64,000 nt of DNA from Manganibacter manganicus (GTDB taxonomy: Bacteria; Pseudomonadota; Alphaproteobacteria; Rhizobiales; Rhizobiaceae): assembly GCF_002075885.1 (NCBI RefSeq), contig NZ_MDET01000059.1:62001-126000 (forward strand). The letters are read 5' to 3'. The position numbers were made by a program, and so were the translations under genes. The notes beneath the pieces were generated by a model that had not been told where the DNA came from, made no database searches, and saw nothing but the letters and a program-made list of their open reading frames with translations. Below are positions 43,031 to 51,980 of this stretch, one piece after another; position 1 is the stretch's first letter, and the number at the start of each line of letters is the position of its first letter.

Positions 43031-43849
43031 TCAAGTTGATCGTCGCTCAAACCATGACATCGCGGTTTGCGGGTCAATCCCGGCTACCTCGATCAATCGA
43101 TCGGGATCGAGTATTCGGAGTCGCCGATAGTGGAAATGCACGATTTTGTCTTTGCGCAACGTGCTTAGAACACGGTTCACGTGAACGAAGGTAAGGCCCG
43201 TGGCGTCCCCGATCTGCTCCTGTGTGAGCGGGATTACCATCTCCTCAATGTGGTTGCCGGGCCATTGGGCCCGATGGCGCGTGAACAGTTCAAGAAGAAG
43301 GTACGCGACGCGCTCTCGCGCGGTGCGACGCCCGATACTCGTCATATGGTCATAGGCTATACTAGTGTCACGGGCCAGTGTGCTCGCCAGCCGCATGCTG
43401 ACCTCGGGATCGTCCTTCAAAACGGTTGCCAGCACAGTGTTCGGGATGACCGAAACAACCACTTCCGTCAGGGCCTGCGCCCCGTAGCTGATTTTAGCCC
43501 CGTTTGAAGTGGGCACTCCCATGACCGCTCCTGGTAGCGCGAAATGGACGATCTGCCGCCTGCCATCTTCAAGCAGGGTGTAGATCACTACCCAGCCGGA
43601 CAGAAGGTTGAAAATTGACTTGTTTGTCTCGCCGATGCGGAACAGATCCCGCCCAACCGGCATCCTGCGATCTCCCGTTCGAAACCGCGGGAGAAGCCGG
43701 TAGGCATCCGTCGACGGCGGCAATCCTATTACCGGAGCCCAAGCCTCGCCGTCGGCTCCGTCTTTCGGGCGCTTTGGGCTCATGCTCAAATCATCAAGCG
43801 GACCGCCCGAAGGGCGTGCAGCTTCTTGTGCCGTAAGTCCTTGAAACAT
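43031..43849 (-). CDS. Crp/Fnr-family transcriptional regulator without Fe-S cysteines
   Basis: The 272-residue protein has a cyclic-nucleotide-type sensor (residues about 60-160: NLLSGWVVIYTLLEDGRRQI, then FALPGAVMG). It is followed by a dimer helix and an HTH (LTQEQIGDATGLTFVHVNRV, then LSTLRKDKIVHF). It has no cysteine, so it cannot be an Fe-S FNR. Its recognition helix reads VHVNR instead of the E-SR of FNR/FixK, so it probably does not read the FNR-like sites of this island. Confidence 0.88.
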   Translation of the reverse strand: MFQGLTAQEAARPSGGPLDDLSMSPKRPKDGADGEAWAPVIGLPPSTDAYRLLPRFRTGDRRMPVGRDLFRIGETNKSIFNLLSGWVVIYTLLEDGRRQIVHFALPGAVMGVPTSNGAKISYGAQALTEVVVSVIPNTVLATVLKDDPEVSMRLASTLARDTSIAYDHMTSIGRRTARERVAYLLLELFTRHRAQWPGNHIEEMVIPLTQEQIGDATGLTFVHVNRVLSTLRKDKIVHFHYRRLRILDPDRLIEVAGIDPQTAMSWFERRST

Positions 43850-44119
43850 GGTCTACTCCGTCCACGTTGGAACTCATCGGTCGCGGCAAGAGCGACAGCG
43901 ACGTTACCTCATGTGGTAAGGACGCTCGATCCCAACTTTTATTACAGTCGCCGGGCGTGCTGCCGCTCCGGTGGCTGTGTCCGCACCCAGTTTATTGACC
44001 TGATGAAAATCCTCGCTCCGTCACAACGACGCCATTCGCGCTTTGCCACCCGCAACTTCCCGACGCGGAAACGCAGACGAACAAGCACCCGCGCCTTGGT
44101 CAGGACAGCGAGGAACCAC

Positions 44120-44473
44120 CTAGAGGCGATGGGATCGTGGGACCGGAGGATCTCGGCCAAGTATGATTGACCTGAGGCAATCATCGCCAAGAGCGGGGAT
44201 GGTCGAAAATTCACCTAATCTCCAGGTGAACTCGGTTCGGTGCCCGGCTATGAGCACCTGGCATGGCGAACATACTACCATGCAGCATGTCCGTTGGGAG
44301 GAGCAGTCATTCGGGGGCAATGGCGCGGCGAATTCGGGACTTAGGGCCATCTGGCGCTGGGAGATCGAATGAACCGGCGCGAAACTTCCGTCATGTGCCA
44401 AGGCCAGCTTCCCCTGCATGAAGAAGGAAACCGTGCAAACGACCAGCAATGCCAGTAGCTTGAGCATGTGCAC
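44120..44473 (-). CDS. exported cysteine-rich small protein
   Basis: The 117-residue product begins with a signal peptide (MLKLLALLVVCTVSFFMQGK, then LALA-HDG). A mature part with TCCMVVCSPCQ follows (a C-C-X3-C-X2-C cluster) that could bind metal. ATG at 44473 or the next Met at 44467 may start it. An FNR-like site (44586-44599) lies about 110 bases upstream. No family recognised; a periplasmic metal-binding role is a guess. Confidence 0.5.
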   Translation of the reverse strand: MHMLKLLALLVVCTVSFFMQGKLALAHDGSFAPVHSISQRQMALSPEFAAPLPPNDCSSQRTCCMVVCSPCQVLIAGHRTEFTWRLGEFSTIPALGDDCLRSIILGRDPPVPRSHRL

Positions 44474-44585
44474 TTACCCACCACCTCCCGACTGTTTCGC
44501 GCAACTCCCATATTTGCACGGCAGGATTCCATCCCGTCGCATGTCATGCAAAGACGCACCATCGCACATATTGCCTACGGACACT

Positions 44586-44599
44586 TTGACCGGGATCAA
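44586..44599. promoter_or_regulatory. FNR/ANR-like site between divergent genes
   Basis: TTGACCGGGATCAA fits TTGAY-N4-ATCAA. It is 113 bases before the exported-protein gene (minus) and 164 bases before the NifX-like gene (plus). Confidence 0.6.
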
Positions 44600-44695
44600 A
44601 GAGATCGCGGGGCGGCTGAGGCTGAGGCTGAGCAACTACCATTGCCCGCGAAGCAAATTGCAACGAACTGGCGGCAACGATGGTTGGGAGCTCAC

Positions 44696-44709
44696 TTGAT
44701 TGAGATTAA
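44696..44709 (+). promoter_or_regulatory. second FNR-like site in front of the NifX-like gene
   Basis: TTGATTGAGATTAA has one mismatch to TTGAT-N4-ATCAA and lies 54 bases before the start at 44763. Confidence 0.5.
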
Positions 44710-44762
44710 AGTGCATCCCGTCCACGCCGGTCATAATTATTAAGAAGTGGGAGAAATGAGCG

Positions 44763-45128
44763 GTGTTCCACGAACCACGAATAGTATCGACAGCCTCGCC
44801 TGCATTTGATCTAAAGCGTTGCGTAGCCCTGCTGGTCTCTCGCAGCCAAAGAAGGGCTGTGCTAAGCCCCTTCTTCGCCAAAAGCGATGGCTTGCTCGTC
44901 GTCGACCCAGTGTCACGTAAGCGGCGGTTCCGTTCAAACGCAGCTAGAACGAACGAGTCAACCTGCGACTTGATCCTCGCCAGTGGGTCAATGCGGTTGA
45001 TCTGCGGATATGTCGGAGCATCCGAGCGCGACAAGCTCTGCGCGGCCGGGGTCGACGTCCGGATTGGCTCCTGTGCCCGGACGATTAGCGAACTTGTTAC
45101 CTCTTTTGAGACTCTACCACCGGCCTGA
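44763..45128 (+). CDS. NifX/NifB-like (dinitrogenase cofactor family) protein
   Basis: From about codon 20 the protein matches COG1433: a strand, RAVLSPFFAKSDGLLVVDPV, then STCDLILASGSMRLICGYVG, CAAGVDVRIGSCARTISELV. The family binds cofactor precursors or metal clusters; orphan members occur outside nif clusters. The GTG start is uncertain and the first 20 residues look odd (a nearby ATG at 44756 is in another frame). Two FNR-like sites lie in front. No nif genes are nearby. Confidence 0.65.
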   Translation: MFHEPRIVSTASPAFDLKRCVALLVSRSQRRAVLSPFFAKSDGLLVVDPVSRKRRFRSNAARTNESTCDLILASGSMRLICGYVGASERDKLCAAGVDVRIGSCARTISELVTSFETLPPA

Positions 45129-45207
45129 CGGCCTGTTAGAACGCGCGGTGGGGATCAGCTACCACTTGAATGCATTCGGAACCTAACGAAATCAGGCTCC
45201 CCGATAG

Positions 45208-46002
45208 TTACGGCGAGCGCGGGCTGGCGGTCGATGACGTGGAGGCTCGTTTCAATGTCTTGAAAGGCTGATTGGCACTGTCAGGGTCGTCACCCTCTTT
45301 GGTCCCAATCAATGCGGAAAGCTCCGCCTCGTCGAGGGTTTCCTTCTCCAGCAGTCTACGGGCCGTGCGCTCCAAAAGGTCTCGACGCTCCTTGAGCAAA
45401 CGGATCGTTCGCTCGAACGCGCCATCGATGATCGCGCGCACCTCCCCGTCGATTGCGTCGGCTGTCGCCTCGCCATAGTCGCGAGGCTGAGGATAGGCTG
45501 CCATCTGGTTTGGTGTCAGGAAGGAGCGCTGATCCTTCTCCAGGGCGACATGACCCAGCTTTTCCGACATCCCGTAGCGCATGATCATGGTGCGGGCGAT
45601 GGCGGCGACCTTGGCAAGGTCGTTGGGCGCTCCCGTTGAAAGATGATCAAAGACGATCTTCTCGGCCGCCCGGCCGCCGAGCAGAACCGCCATCTTGTTC
45701 TCGACTTCCTCTCTGGTCATCAGAAAGCGATCCTCGGTCGGGCGCTGGATGGTGTAGCCGAGCGCCCCGATCCCGCGCGGGATGATCGACACCTTATGCA
45801 CGGTGTCCGAGCCGGGCAGCGCCATGGCGGCAAGCGCGTGGCCCATCTCATGATAGGCCACAACCTCGCGTTCTTTCGGGTTGAGAAAGCGGTTTCGCTT
45901 CTCCAGCCCGGCGACGATACGCTCAACCGCGTTGTTGAAATCATCCATCGTGACAGTATCGGCCTTGGGGCGAGTAGCCAGCAGAGTGGCCCCGCGCTCC
46001 AA
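45208..46002 (-). pseudogene. FtsH protease domain without its ATPase (5'-truncated)
   Basis: The 264-residue frame covers only the M41 peptidase half of FtsH: VTMDDFNNAVERIVAGLEKR, then the zinc site HEMGH, GIGALGYTIQRPTEDRFLMT, GGRAAEKIVFDHLSTGAPND. The membrane and AAA+ parts (about 350 residues) are missing, and sequence upstream of GATLLATRPKA is unrelated. The start would be TTG right after a TAG stop. It is a fragment, although an FNR-like site (46097-46110) lies about 100 bases upstream. Confidence 0.8.
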
Positions 46003-46394
46003 CTACAGCGCCCACGGCCACACTATTACGTTCCTCTGCTCTTCGTTTTGGCGAAATCTGTATGCGAACTAGTAGCTGATGGCGCTGAGCCGAAGATTGA
46101 TCTGGGTTAAAGTTTGCCGCCGCTGTGGCGCCGGCCGCACCTAACGGCCTACCCGTCCGGCCGCGGCGGTTTCCGGCCAATAGCAACTACGCCGAGTGCC
46201 CCGTGCTACGGCGGACCGTTTCGCTCGCCAGGGCGCAAGCCCAAACAAAACTATAACAGAGATCAAGGTTTTTGCTTTCCAGTGCGCACATTGTTGTCTC
46301 CACAATCGATGCAGGTTCGCTGCTCCGGGCTTGACCCAACCGCTGCGTCGCCTGCTTCAAGACGAAATCACTGTGCAGAAAGCGGACAAGGACC
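46003..46394. other. 392-base region without a gene, containing an FNR-like site
   Basis: It lies between the ftsH fragment and the DUF2933 gene. Apart from the site at 46097-46110 I see nothing; small open frames here lack ribosome sites. Confidence 0.5.
46097..46110. promoter_or_regulatory. FNR-like site
   Basis: TTGATCTGGGTTAA, on the minus strand TTAACCCAGATCAA, one half-site the same as at 48187 and 55309. It is about 100 bases from the ftsH fragment start and 285 from the DUF2933 gene. Confidence 0.55.
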
Positions 46395-46664
46395 ATGCCA
46401 CCCAAGATTAGACAGCCCAGCAATGACGACCAACTTCCGCGGCGCATTTCTGCCACGAATATCGCACTATGGGGGTTCCTGGCCATCGGCGCCTTCTACC
46501 TGATTGCCGAACATCGGGCCCATCTGCTCGGGTGGCTGCCGTGGCTGATAATTCTCGCTTGTCCACTCCTCCACTTCTTCATGCACGGACGCCACGGCGG
46601 ACACGACCATCGAGGCGGAAGCTCATCTTCGCCGAGTTCGAAGCGTCCTCCCCATCAACATTGA
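46395..46664 (+). CDS. DUF2933 membrane protein
   Basis: The 89-residue protein has two membrane spans (ATNIALWGFLAIGAFYLIAE, then LLGWLPWLIILACPLLHFF) and a His-rich tail (MHGRHGGHDHRGG, PPHQH). This is DUF2933, usually found with methyltransferase and copper genes. The His tail may bind metal. It starts ATG 46395 and precedes the ICMT gene by 20 bases, suggesting one operon. Confidence 0.8.
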   Translation: MPPKIRQPSNDDQLPRRISATNIALWGFLAIGAFYLIAEHRAHLLGWLPWLIILACPLLHFFMHGRHGGHDHRGGSSSSPSSKRPPHQH

Positions 46665-46683
46665 GAGTTTCAGGAGCAAAATC

Positions 46684-47328
46684 ATGCATGAGGACATTCC
46701 TGCATATGGGCTTTGGTCCCTGGTGATTCTCAACTCTGCCGTTTTCATCTTCTTCGCGTTAAGCTTCTTCAAGCCGGCAACCGCTCGTGATTGGCGCTCA
46801 TTTGGGGCATACAGCGCCTTCGTCATTGCGCTTTTCACGGAAATGTACGGGTTCCCGCTAACAATCTATCTTTTGTCAGGCTGGTTGCAGACGCGCTACC
46901 CTCAGATCGACTGGCTTTCACACGACGCCGGACACCTGCTGGAGACCGCCTTCGGCTGGCGGCTCAATCCCCATTTTGGCCCCTTTCATCTTCTGAGCTT
47001 CGTCTTCATTGGTGGTGGGTTCATGCTCATTGCCTCGGGATGGAAGGTCCTCTACGAGGCGCAGAAAAAGGGCGTGCTCGCCACAACTGGCGTCTACGCC
47101 AGGGTTCGCCATCCTCAGTATGGGGGTTTCGTACTCGTGATGTTCGGATTCCTGCTCCAGTGGCCCACCTTGCTAACCGCTGCTATGTTTCCGATCCTTG
47201 TCGTCATGTATTGGAGGCTCGCCCGCCGTGAAGAACAGGAAGTGCTTGCACAAATCGGCGATGCCTATGCGCGATATATGAAAAACGTGCCGGGGTACTT
47301 TCCGCGGCTGGTAGCCAGACCAACTTGA
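46684..47328 (+). CDS. isoprenylcysteine carboxyl methyltransferase-family membrane protein
   Basis: The 214-residue protein has about five membrane helices. The family's C-terminal signature reads VLATTGVYARVRHPQYGGFV, then LVMFGFLLQWPTLLTAA, then YWRLARREEQEVLAQIGDAY. In bacteria such proteins are found next to DUF2933 and metal-resistance ATPases and may methylate lipids or thiols. SAM-dependent methylation is inferred from the RHPxY and EE motifs. Confidence 0.82.
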   Translation: MHEDIPAYGLWSLVILNSAVFIFFALSFFKPATARDWRSFGAYSAFVIALFTEMYGFPLTIYLLSGWLQTRYPQIDWLSHDAGHLLETAFGWRLNPHFGPFHLLSFVFIGGGFMLIASGWKVLYEAQKKGVLATTGVYARVRHPQYGGFVLVMFGFLLQWPTLLTAAMFPILVVMYWRLARREEQEVLAQIGDAYARYMKNVPGYFPRLVARPT

Positions 47329-47529
47329 GAGGTCACACGCGAGTGCCCACGACGCGCGATTATATCGGTACCGAGGAAACCCGTATTCGAACCGACGATC
47401 ACCACTTCGCCACGGCGTCACAAGCGGGGACAGGATCAGGCTCCCATCGACCTTTGAAAAAGTAGGCTCTCTTCCGGTCAGCGAGATCGTCCTGTTTCGC
47501 AGCGACTCCGACCGGTCTAACACTCATGA

Positions 47530-47871
47530 CTACTGCCGATGATCACTGAAAAGGCGACTTGAATCGGTCTCCCCGATTGGAAGCGCGATGGAGAGCTTGA
47601 TCTCGTAACGGTCGCGCCCGCGAAAATTGGCAAACCCGCTACATGTGACCGTGCCTGCAAGCGACATGGGTTCCAGCTCGATGCGCTCATGGCGAACATG
47701 GGCAAGCGATGAGATCGTTGCCATGATTTCGGCAACCATCCTGTCGCTCGTTTCGTTGTCGAAAGCGGGACCACGATGTGCTGCTGGTGCTGCCGGAGGG
47801 CGCTCGCCACGCATCCGACCTTCCTCGTGGTCGGGGGGCGCCGCGCACGTTCGAGACTGGAATGATTCCAA
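47530..47871 (-). CDS. possible small protein, 113 aa
   Basis: The frame has coding-like codon use and a coherent C-terminal part: TSDRMVAEIMATISSLAHVR, then IELEPMSLAGTVTCSGFANF, RYEIKLSIALPIGE. The N terminus is basic and Pro-rich. No ribosome site is strong and no family is recognised, so it may be a shadow. Confidence 0.4.
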   Translation of the reverse strand: MESFQSRTCAAPPDHEEGRMRGERPPAAPAAHRGPAFDNETSDRMVAEIMATISSLAHVRHERIELEPMSLAGTVTCSGFANFRGRDRYEIKLSIALPIGETDSSRLFSDHRQ

Positions 47872-48293
47872 GATAGACTGCTACTCTATCTGCCGTCTGA
47901 TACCGTCATCAGCCGATGCCAGCTCGCCGACACCAGTATCGCACAGAACACCTCCGGTATCGCGCGAGCTCCAACGAACCTACACAGCTTTGTGCATTTA
48001 CTTAGGGACGCGTCCTGTCCTGTGCATAGCCGCGATCGGTCGCTGACCCGCCAAAGTGGTTTGGCCTGGCGAGCCTTGTATATCTGATCATCCTGCTCTT
48101 TGACTCGCAATTACTCTTGGTAGCCGGCGCAGAGCAACTCGTTGCTACCCAAACAATGCGCGCTGAGCATTATCTCTGGCCGGAATTTAACCTGGATCAA
48201 GGATGACAGCGAGCCGGGCAGTTTAGATGCCACACACGGGGAACCACCATTCGCATATCGGGCGGTTCAGTTTCGAGTGATGGGAAGACGCAA
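47872..48293. other. promoter region of the arginine deiminase operon
   Basis: This 422-base stretch holds no gene. It carries an FNR-like site at 48187-48200 (TTAACCTGGATCAA) 94 bases before the first gene. Confidence 0.6.
48187..48200 (+). promoter_or_regulatory. FNR-like site in front of the arc operon
   Basis: TTAACCTGGATCAA, extended as TTTAACCTGGATCAAGGAT, is the same 19 bases as at 55308-55326. In Pseudomonas the arc operon is activated by ANR under oxygen limitation; the same logic fits here. Confidence 0.7.
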
Positions 48294-49727
48294 ATGACCA
48301 CTGCATCTGACACTGCGGAACCACGCAGGGTTCGGTTTCCGACTGCATTTACGATCCTGTTCGGTCTAATCGTTTTGGTCGCGGCGCTCACCTGGTTCAT
48401 TCCGGCCGGCCAATACGAGCGTGTCGCCAATCCGGCACTCGACCGCGAGGTGCCCGTCGCGGGAACATATACTGAAACGGAATCCAACCCGCAGGGCGTG
48501 GTGGAGGTCATCATGGCGCCGATAGCGGGGCTCTACGATCCCGCTACAAACCAGGGCAACGCCATTGACATCGCGCTTTTCGTGCTAGTCATCGGCGGCT
48601 TCATCGGCGTCGTCGCCTCGACCGGAGCGATCAATGCCGGCATCGGCAATGCCATGAAGAGGCTCGAAGGTCGGGAGAAGTGGATGATCCCGGCGCTCAT
48701 GGCGCTATTCGCCTTTGGCGGCACCACCTACGGCATGGCGGAGGAGACGCTGGCCTTCTACATGCTCCTGATGCCGGTCATGATCGCTGCGCGCTTTGAC
48801 GCGGTGACTGCGGTCGCCACCATCCTTTTGGGCGCGGGCGTCGGTGTGCTGGGCTCCACCGTCAACGCGTTTGCCACGGTGATTGCCTCCGACGCGGCCG
48901 GAATTCCCTTTACCCAAGGCATCGTCCTGCGGTTGGTCATCCTCGGTCTATGCTGGATCGCCTGCGTCGTATACGTCATGCGATATGCCGAACGGGTGCG
49001 GCTCGATCCGACGACATCCCTAGTCTACGACCGCAAAGCGGACAACGAGGCGCATTTCCTTTCCGGGCGGGAAGAAGGCGCTATCGAGTTTACCACCCTC
49101 CACAAGATCGTGCTCGCGATCTTCGCGCTCACCTTCGTCGTGATGATTTGGGGCGTGCTAGCCGGCGGCTGGTGGATGGGCGAAATGACCGGCTTGTTCC
49201 TCGCCTCCGCGATCCTGACTGGCCTGATCGCGCGGCCCGGCGAGGAAAAATTCGTGGATGCCTTCGTCAATGGCGCCCGCGATCTGTTGGGCGTCGCCCT
49301 CATCATTGGGCTGGCGCGCGGCATCGTCGTTATCATGGATGCCGGTAAGATCACCGACACAATTCTGCACTGGGCCGAGCTTTCCGTCGCCGACCTCGGC
49401 GAGGTCGCCTTCATCAACGTGATGTACTGGCTTCAGGTGCTGATGTCGTTCTTCGTGCCGTCGTCGTCGGGACTGGCCGTGCTGTCGATGCCGATTATGG
49501 CGCCGGTGGCTGACTTCGCCGGCGTCGGGCGCGATCTGGTCGTCACCGCATATCAGTCGGCCAACGGGCTGGTGAACCTGATCAACCCCACATTTGCGGT
49601 GGTGATGGGCGCACTCGCCATCGGCCGCGTGCCCTATGAGCGCTGGCTGCGTTTCATGTGGCCGCTGCTCCTGATCCTCACCGTCATCATCATGGCTTGC
49701 CTCAGCATCGCCGTGCTCGTCACCTGA
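48294..49727 (+). CDS. arcD: YfcC-family transporter, ArcD-like arginine/ornithine carrier
   Basis: The 477-residue protein has about 12 membrane helices and the YfcC pattern: FTILFGLIVLVAALTWFIPA, GQYERV, then FGGTTYGMAEETLAFYMLLM, STVNAFATVIASDAAG, and MSFFVPSSSGLAVLSMPIM. As the first gene of an arcA-arcB-arcC cluster it should exchange arginine for ornithine, the role of ArcD in other bacteria. YfcC is a different family from classical ArcD, so the symbol is by context. Confidence 0.8.
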   Translation: MTTASDTAEPRRVRFPTAFTILFGLIVLVAALTWFIPAGQYERVANPALDREVPVAGTYTETESNPQGVVEVIMAPIAGLYDPATNQGNAIDIALFVLVIGGFIGVVASTGAINAGIGNAMKRLEGREKWMIPALMALFAFGGTTYGMAEETLAFYMLLMPVMIAARFDAVTAVATILLGAGVGVLGSTVNAFATVIASDAAGIPFTQGIVLRLVILGLCWIACVVYVMRYAERVRLDPTTSLVYDRKADNEAHFLSGREEGAIEFTTLHKIVLAIFALTFVVMIWGVLAGGWWMGEMTGLFLASAILTGLIARPGEEKFVDAFVNGARDLLGVALIIGLARGIVVIMDAGKITDTILHWAELSVADLGEVAFINVMYWLQVLMSFFVPSSSGLAVLSMPIMAPVADFAGVGRDLVVTAYQSANGLVNLINPTFAVVMGALAIGRVPYERWLRFMWPLLLILTVIIMACLSIAVLVT

Positions 49728-49738
49728 AGGAGACCGTT

Positions 49739-50965
49739 ATGTCCATCACCTATGGAGTCCATTCCGAAGTAGGCAAGCTGCGCCGCGTTCTCGTCCATCG
49801 CCCGGGCGCGGCTCTCGCGCGGCTTACGCCGTCCAACTGCCACGAACTGCTTTTCGACGACGTTATCTGGGTCAAGCAGGCGCGCGTCGAGCACCTGACA
49901 TTCGTGGACGCGATCCGCCATCGCGGCGCGGAGGTCGTCTTCCTGCGCGAGGCGCTGATGGAGACCCTGCGCGACATCGAGGCGCGCCGCTGGCTTCTCG
50001 AACGGCGCGTCAACGACGACACGGTTGGCGTCGGCTTTGCGGACGACCTGCGCGCGCACCTAATGGAGATCGATGCCGACCCGCTGTCGCTGATCCTGAT
50101 GGGTGGTATGAGCAAAGCGGAACTGCCCATCAAGGCCGAGAGCCTTTTTGCCCACACGCTGAGGCCGGAAGATTTCATCCTGCCGCCCCTGCCCAATCAT
50201 CTCTTCACCCGCGACACCACTTGCTGGATCTATGGCGGCGTGACGCTCAACCCGATGCGCTGGAACGCGCGCAAGTTGGAAACCGTCAACGTCGCGGCCA
50301 TCTACCGTTTCCATCCCGACTTCCGCGACGCGGATTTCCCGGTTTGGTGGGGCGATCCAGACAATGACTACGGGTTGGCGACACTGGAAGGTGGCGACGT
50401 GATGCCGGTCGGCAATGGCGTTGTGCTGGTTGGAGTGGGCGAGCGCACCACGCCGCAGGCGGTCGGCCAGCTTGCGCGAGCGCTGTTCGCACAAGGCGGG
50501 GCGGAGCGGGTCATCGCCTGTAAGTTGCCGATCGAGCGCGCGTCTATGCATCTCGACACGGTCTTCACGTTCTGCGACCGCGATCTGGTGACAATTTTCC
50601 CCGACGCCGTTGACAAGATCACTGCCTATTCGCTGCGTCCTGGTGAGCAGGAGGGGCAGATCGACGTGCGGGAGGAGGAAGGCCACCTGACCGACGTGGT
50701 CGCAGAGGCACTCGCCCTTAACAAGCTGCGCGTGGTGCAGACCGGAGGCGACGCCTACATCGCCGAGCGGGAACAATGGGATGACGGCAACAACGTTGTC
50801 GCGCTCGAGCCGGGCGTGGTCGTTGGCTACGACCGTAACACCTACACCAACACGCAGTTGCGCAAGGCGGGCGTGGAAGTCATCACCGTTCCCGGCGCTG
50901 AACTGGGACGCGGACGCGGCGGCGGTCACTGCATGACATGCCCGCTGATCCGTGATCCGATCTGA
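49739..50965 (+). CDS. arcA: arginine deiminase
   Basis: The 408-residue protein begins MSITYGVHSEVGKLRRVLVH RP and ends GRGGGHCMTCPLIRDPI, with the catalytic Cys at about 398. Other motifs are FTRDTTCWIYGGV, LEGGDVMPVGNGVVLVGVGE, and TQLRKAGVEVITVPGAELGR. It converts arginine to citrulline and ammonia, the first step of the arginine deiminase pathway that yields ATP without oxygen. It starts 11 bases after the carrier, with GAAGGAGACCGTT as ribosome site. Confidence 0.95.
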   Translation: MSITYGVHSEVGKLRRVLVHRPGAALARLTPSNCHELLFDDVIWVKQARVEHLTFVDAIRHRGAEVVFLREALMETLRDIEARRWLLERRVNDDTVGVGFADDLRAHLMEIDADPLSLILMGGMSKAELPIKAESLFAHTLRPEDFILPPLPNHLFTRDTTCWIYGGVTLNPMRWNARKLETVNVAAIYRFHPDFRDADFPVWWGDPDNDYGLATLEGGDVMPVGNGVVLVGVGERTTPQAVGQLARALFAQGGAERVIACKLPIERASMHLDTVFTFCDRDLVTIFPDAVDKITAYSLRPGEQEGQIDVREEEGHLTDVVAEALALNKLRVVQTGGDAYIAEREQWDDGNNVVALEPGVVVGYDRNTYTNTQLRKAGVEVITVPGAELGRGRGGGHCMTCPLIRDPI

Positions 50966-50977
50966 AGGAGAGGAAAG

Positions 50978-51979
50978 ATGCCTGTGAATCTACGCGGCCG
51001 CAGTGTCCTTAAAGTACTCGACTTCACCCCCGACGAAATTCGCTTTCTCCTCAGGCTGTCGGCATCGCTGAAGCAGGCAAAATATGGCGGTTACGAGGAG
51101 CCGCGGCTAAAGGGCAAGAACATCGCGCTGATTTTTGAAAAGGATTCGACCCGCACCCGCACGGGATTCGAGGTGGCCGCCTACGACCAGGGCGCGCATG
51201 TCACTTATCTGGGGCCGTCAGGCACTCAGATCGGTAAAAAAGAGTCGATGAAGGATACAGCGCGTGTGCTCGGGCGCATGTATGATGGCATCGAGTATCG
51301 TGGTTTTGGTCAGGAACAGGCCGAAACATTGGCGGCCTATGCCGGCGTGCCGGTCTATAATGGTCTGACCGACGAGTCCCATCCCACCCAGATCCTTGCC
51401 GATTTCCTGACGATGCGGGAGTACACGCGAAAGCACCTCTCGCAGGTCGCCTTCGCCTTTGTCGGTGACGCGGGTAACAACATGGGTAACTCCCTGCTCG
51501 CCGGAGCAGCACAGATCGGCATGGACGTTCGCCTAGGGGCACCAAAGGCATGCTGGCCGGACGAGGAACTGGTGAGACAATGCCGTCAGATCGCGGAAAA
51601 GACCGGTTCGAAGATTACCCTGACCGAAGACCCGGTCGAAGCGGTCAAGGGATGTGATTTCGTCTATACGGATGTGTGGGTGTCGATGGGTGAACCGGAT
51701 TCGGTCTGGGAGGAACGTATAAAGCTGCTGATGACCTACCGCGTCACTACCGACCTGATGGCGGCGACTGATAACCCGCACGCCAAGTTCATGCATTGCC
51801 TGCCCGCCTTCCACAATCGTGACACCGAGATCGGCGAGAAGGTCTTCCGACAATATGGGATCGACAGCATGGAGGTGACCGAGGAGGTGTTCGAGTCGGA
51901 AGCCTCCGTTGTCTTCGATCAGGCCGAGAACCGGATGCACACGATCAAGGCGGTCTTGGTCGCCACCTTGGGGTCCTGA
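50978..51979 (+). CDS. arcB: ornithine carbamoyltransferase, catabolic
   Basis: The 333-residue protein has the carbamoyl-phosphate motif STRTRTGFE from residue 57, the loop HPTQILADFLTM, and the ornithine motifs FVYTDVWVSMGE and HCLPAFHN. In this operon it should work in the catabolic direction, splitting citrulline into ornithine and carbamoyl phosphate. It follows arcA by 12 bases with GAAGGAGAGG as ribosome site. A decayed segment of a second copy lies at 53640-53700. Confidence 0.93.
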   Translation: MPVNLRGRSVLKVLDFTPDEIRFLLRLSASLKQAKYGGYEEPRLKGKNIALIFEKDSTRTRTGFEVAAYDQGAHVTYLGPSGTQIGKKESMKDTARVLGRMYDGIEYRGFGQEQAETLAAYAGVPVYNGLTDESHPTQILADFLTMREYTRKHLSQVAFAFVGDAGNNMGNSLLAGAAQIGMDVRLGAPKACWPDEELVRQCRQIAEKTGSKITLTEDPVEAVKGCDFVYTDVWVSMGEPDSVWEERIKLLMTYRVTTDLMAATDNPHAKFMHCLPAFHNRDTEIGEKVFRQYGIDSMEVTEEVFESEASVVFDQAENRMHTIKAVLVATLGS

Positions 51980-51980
51980 C

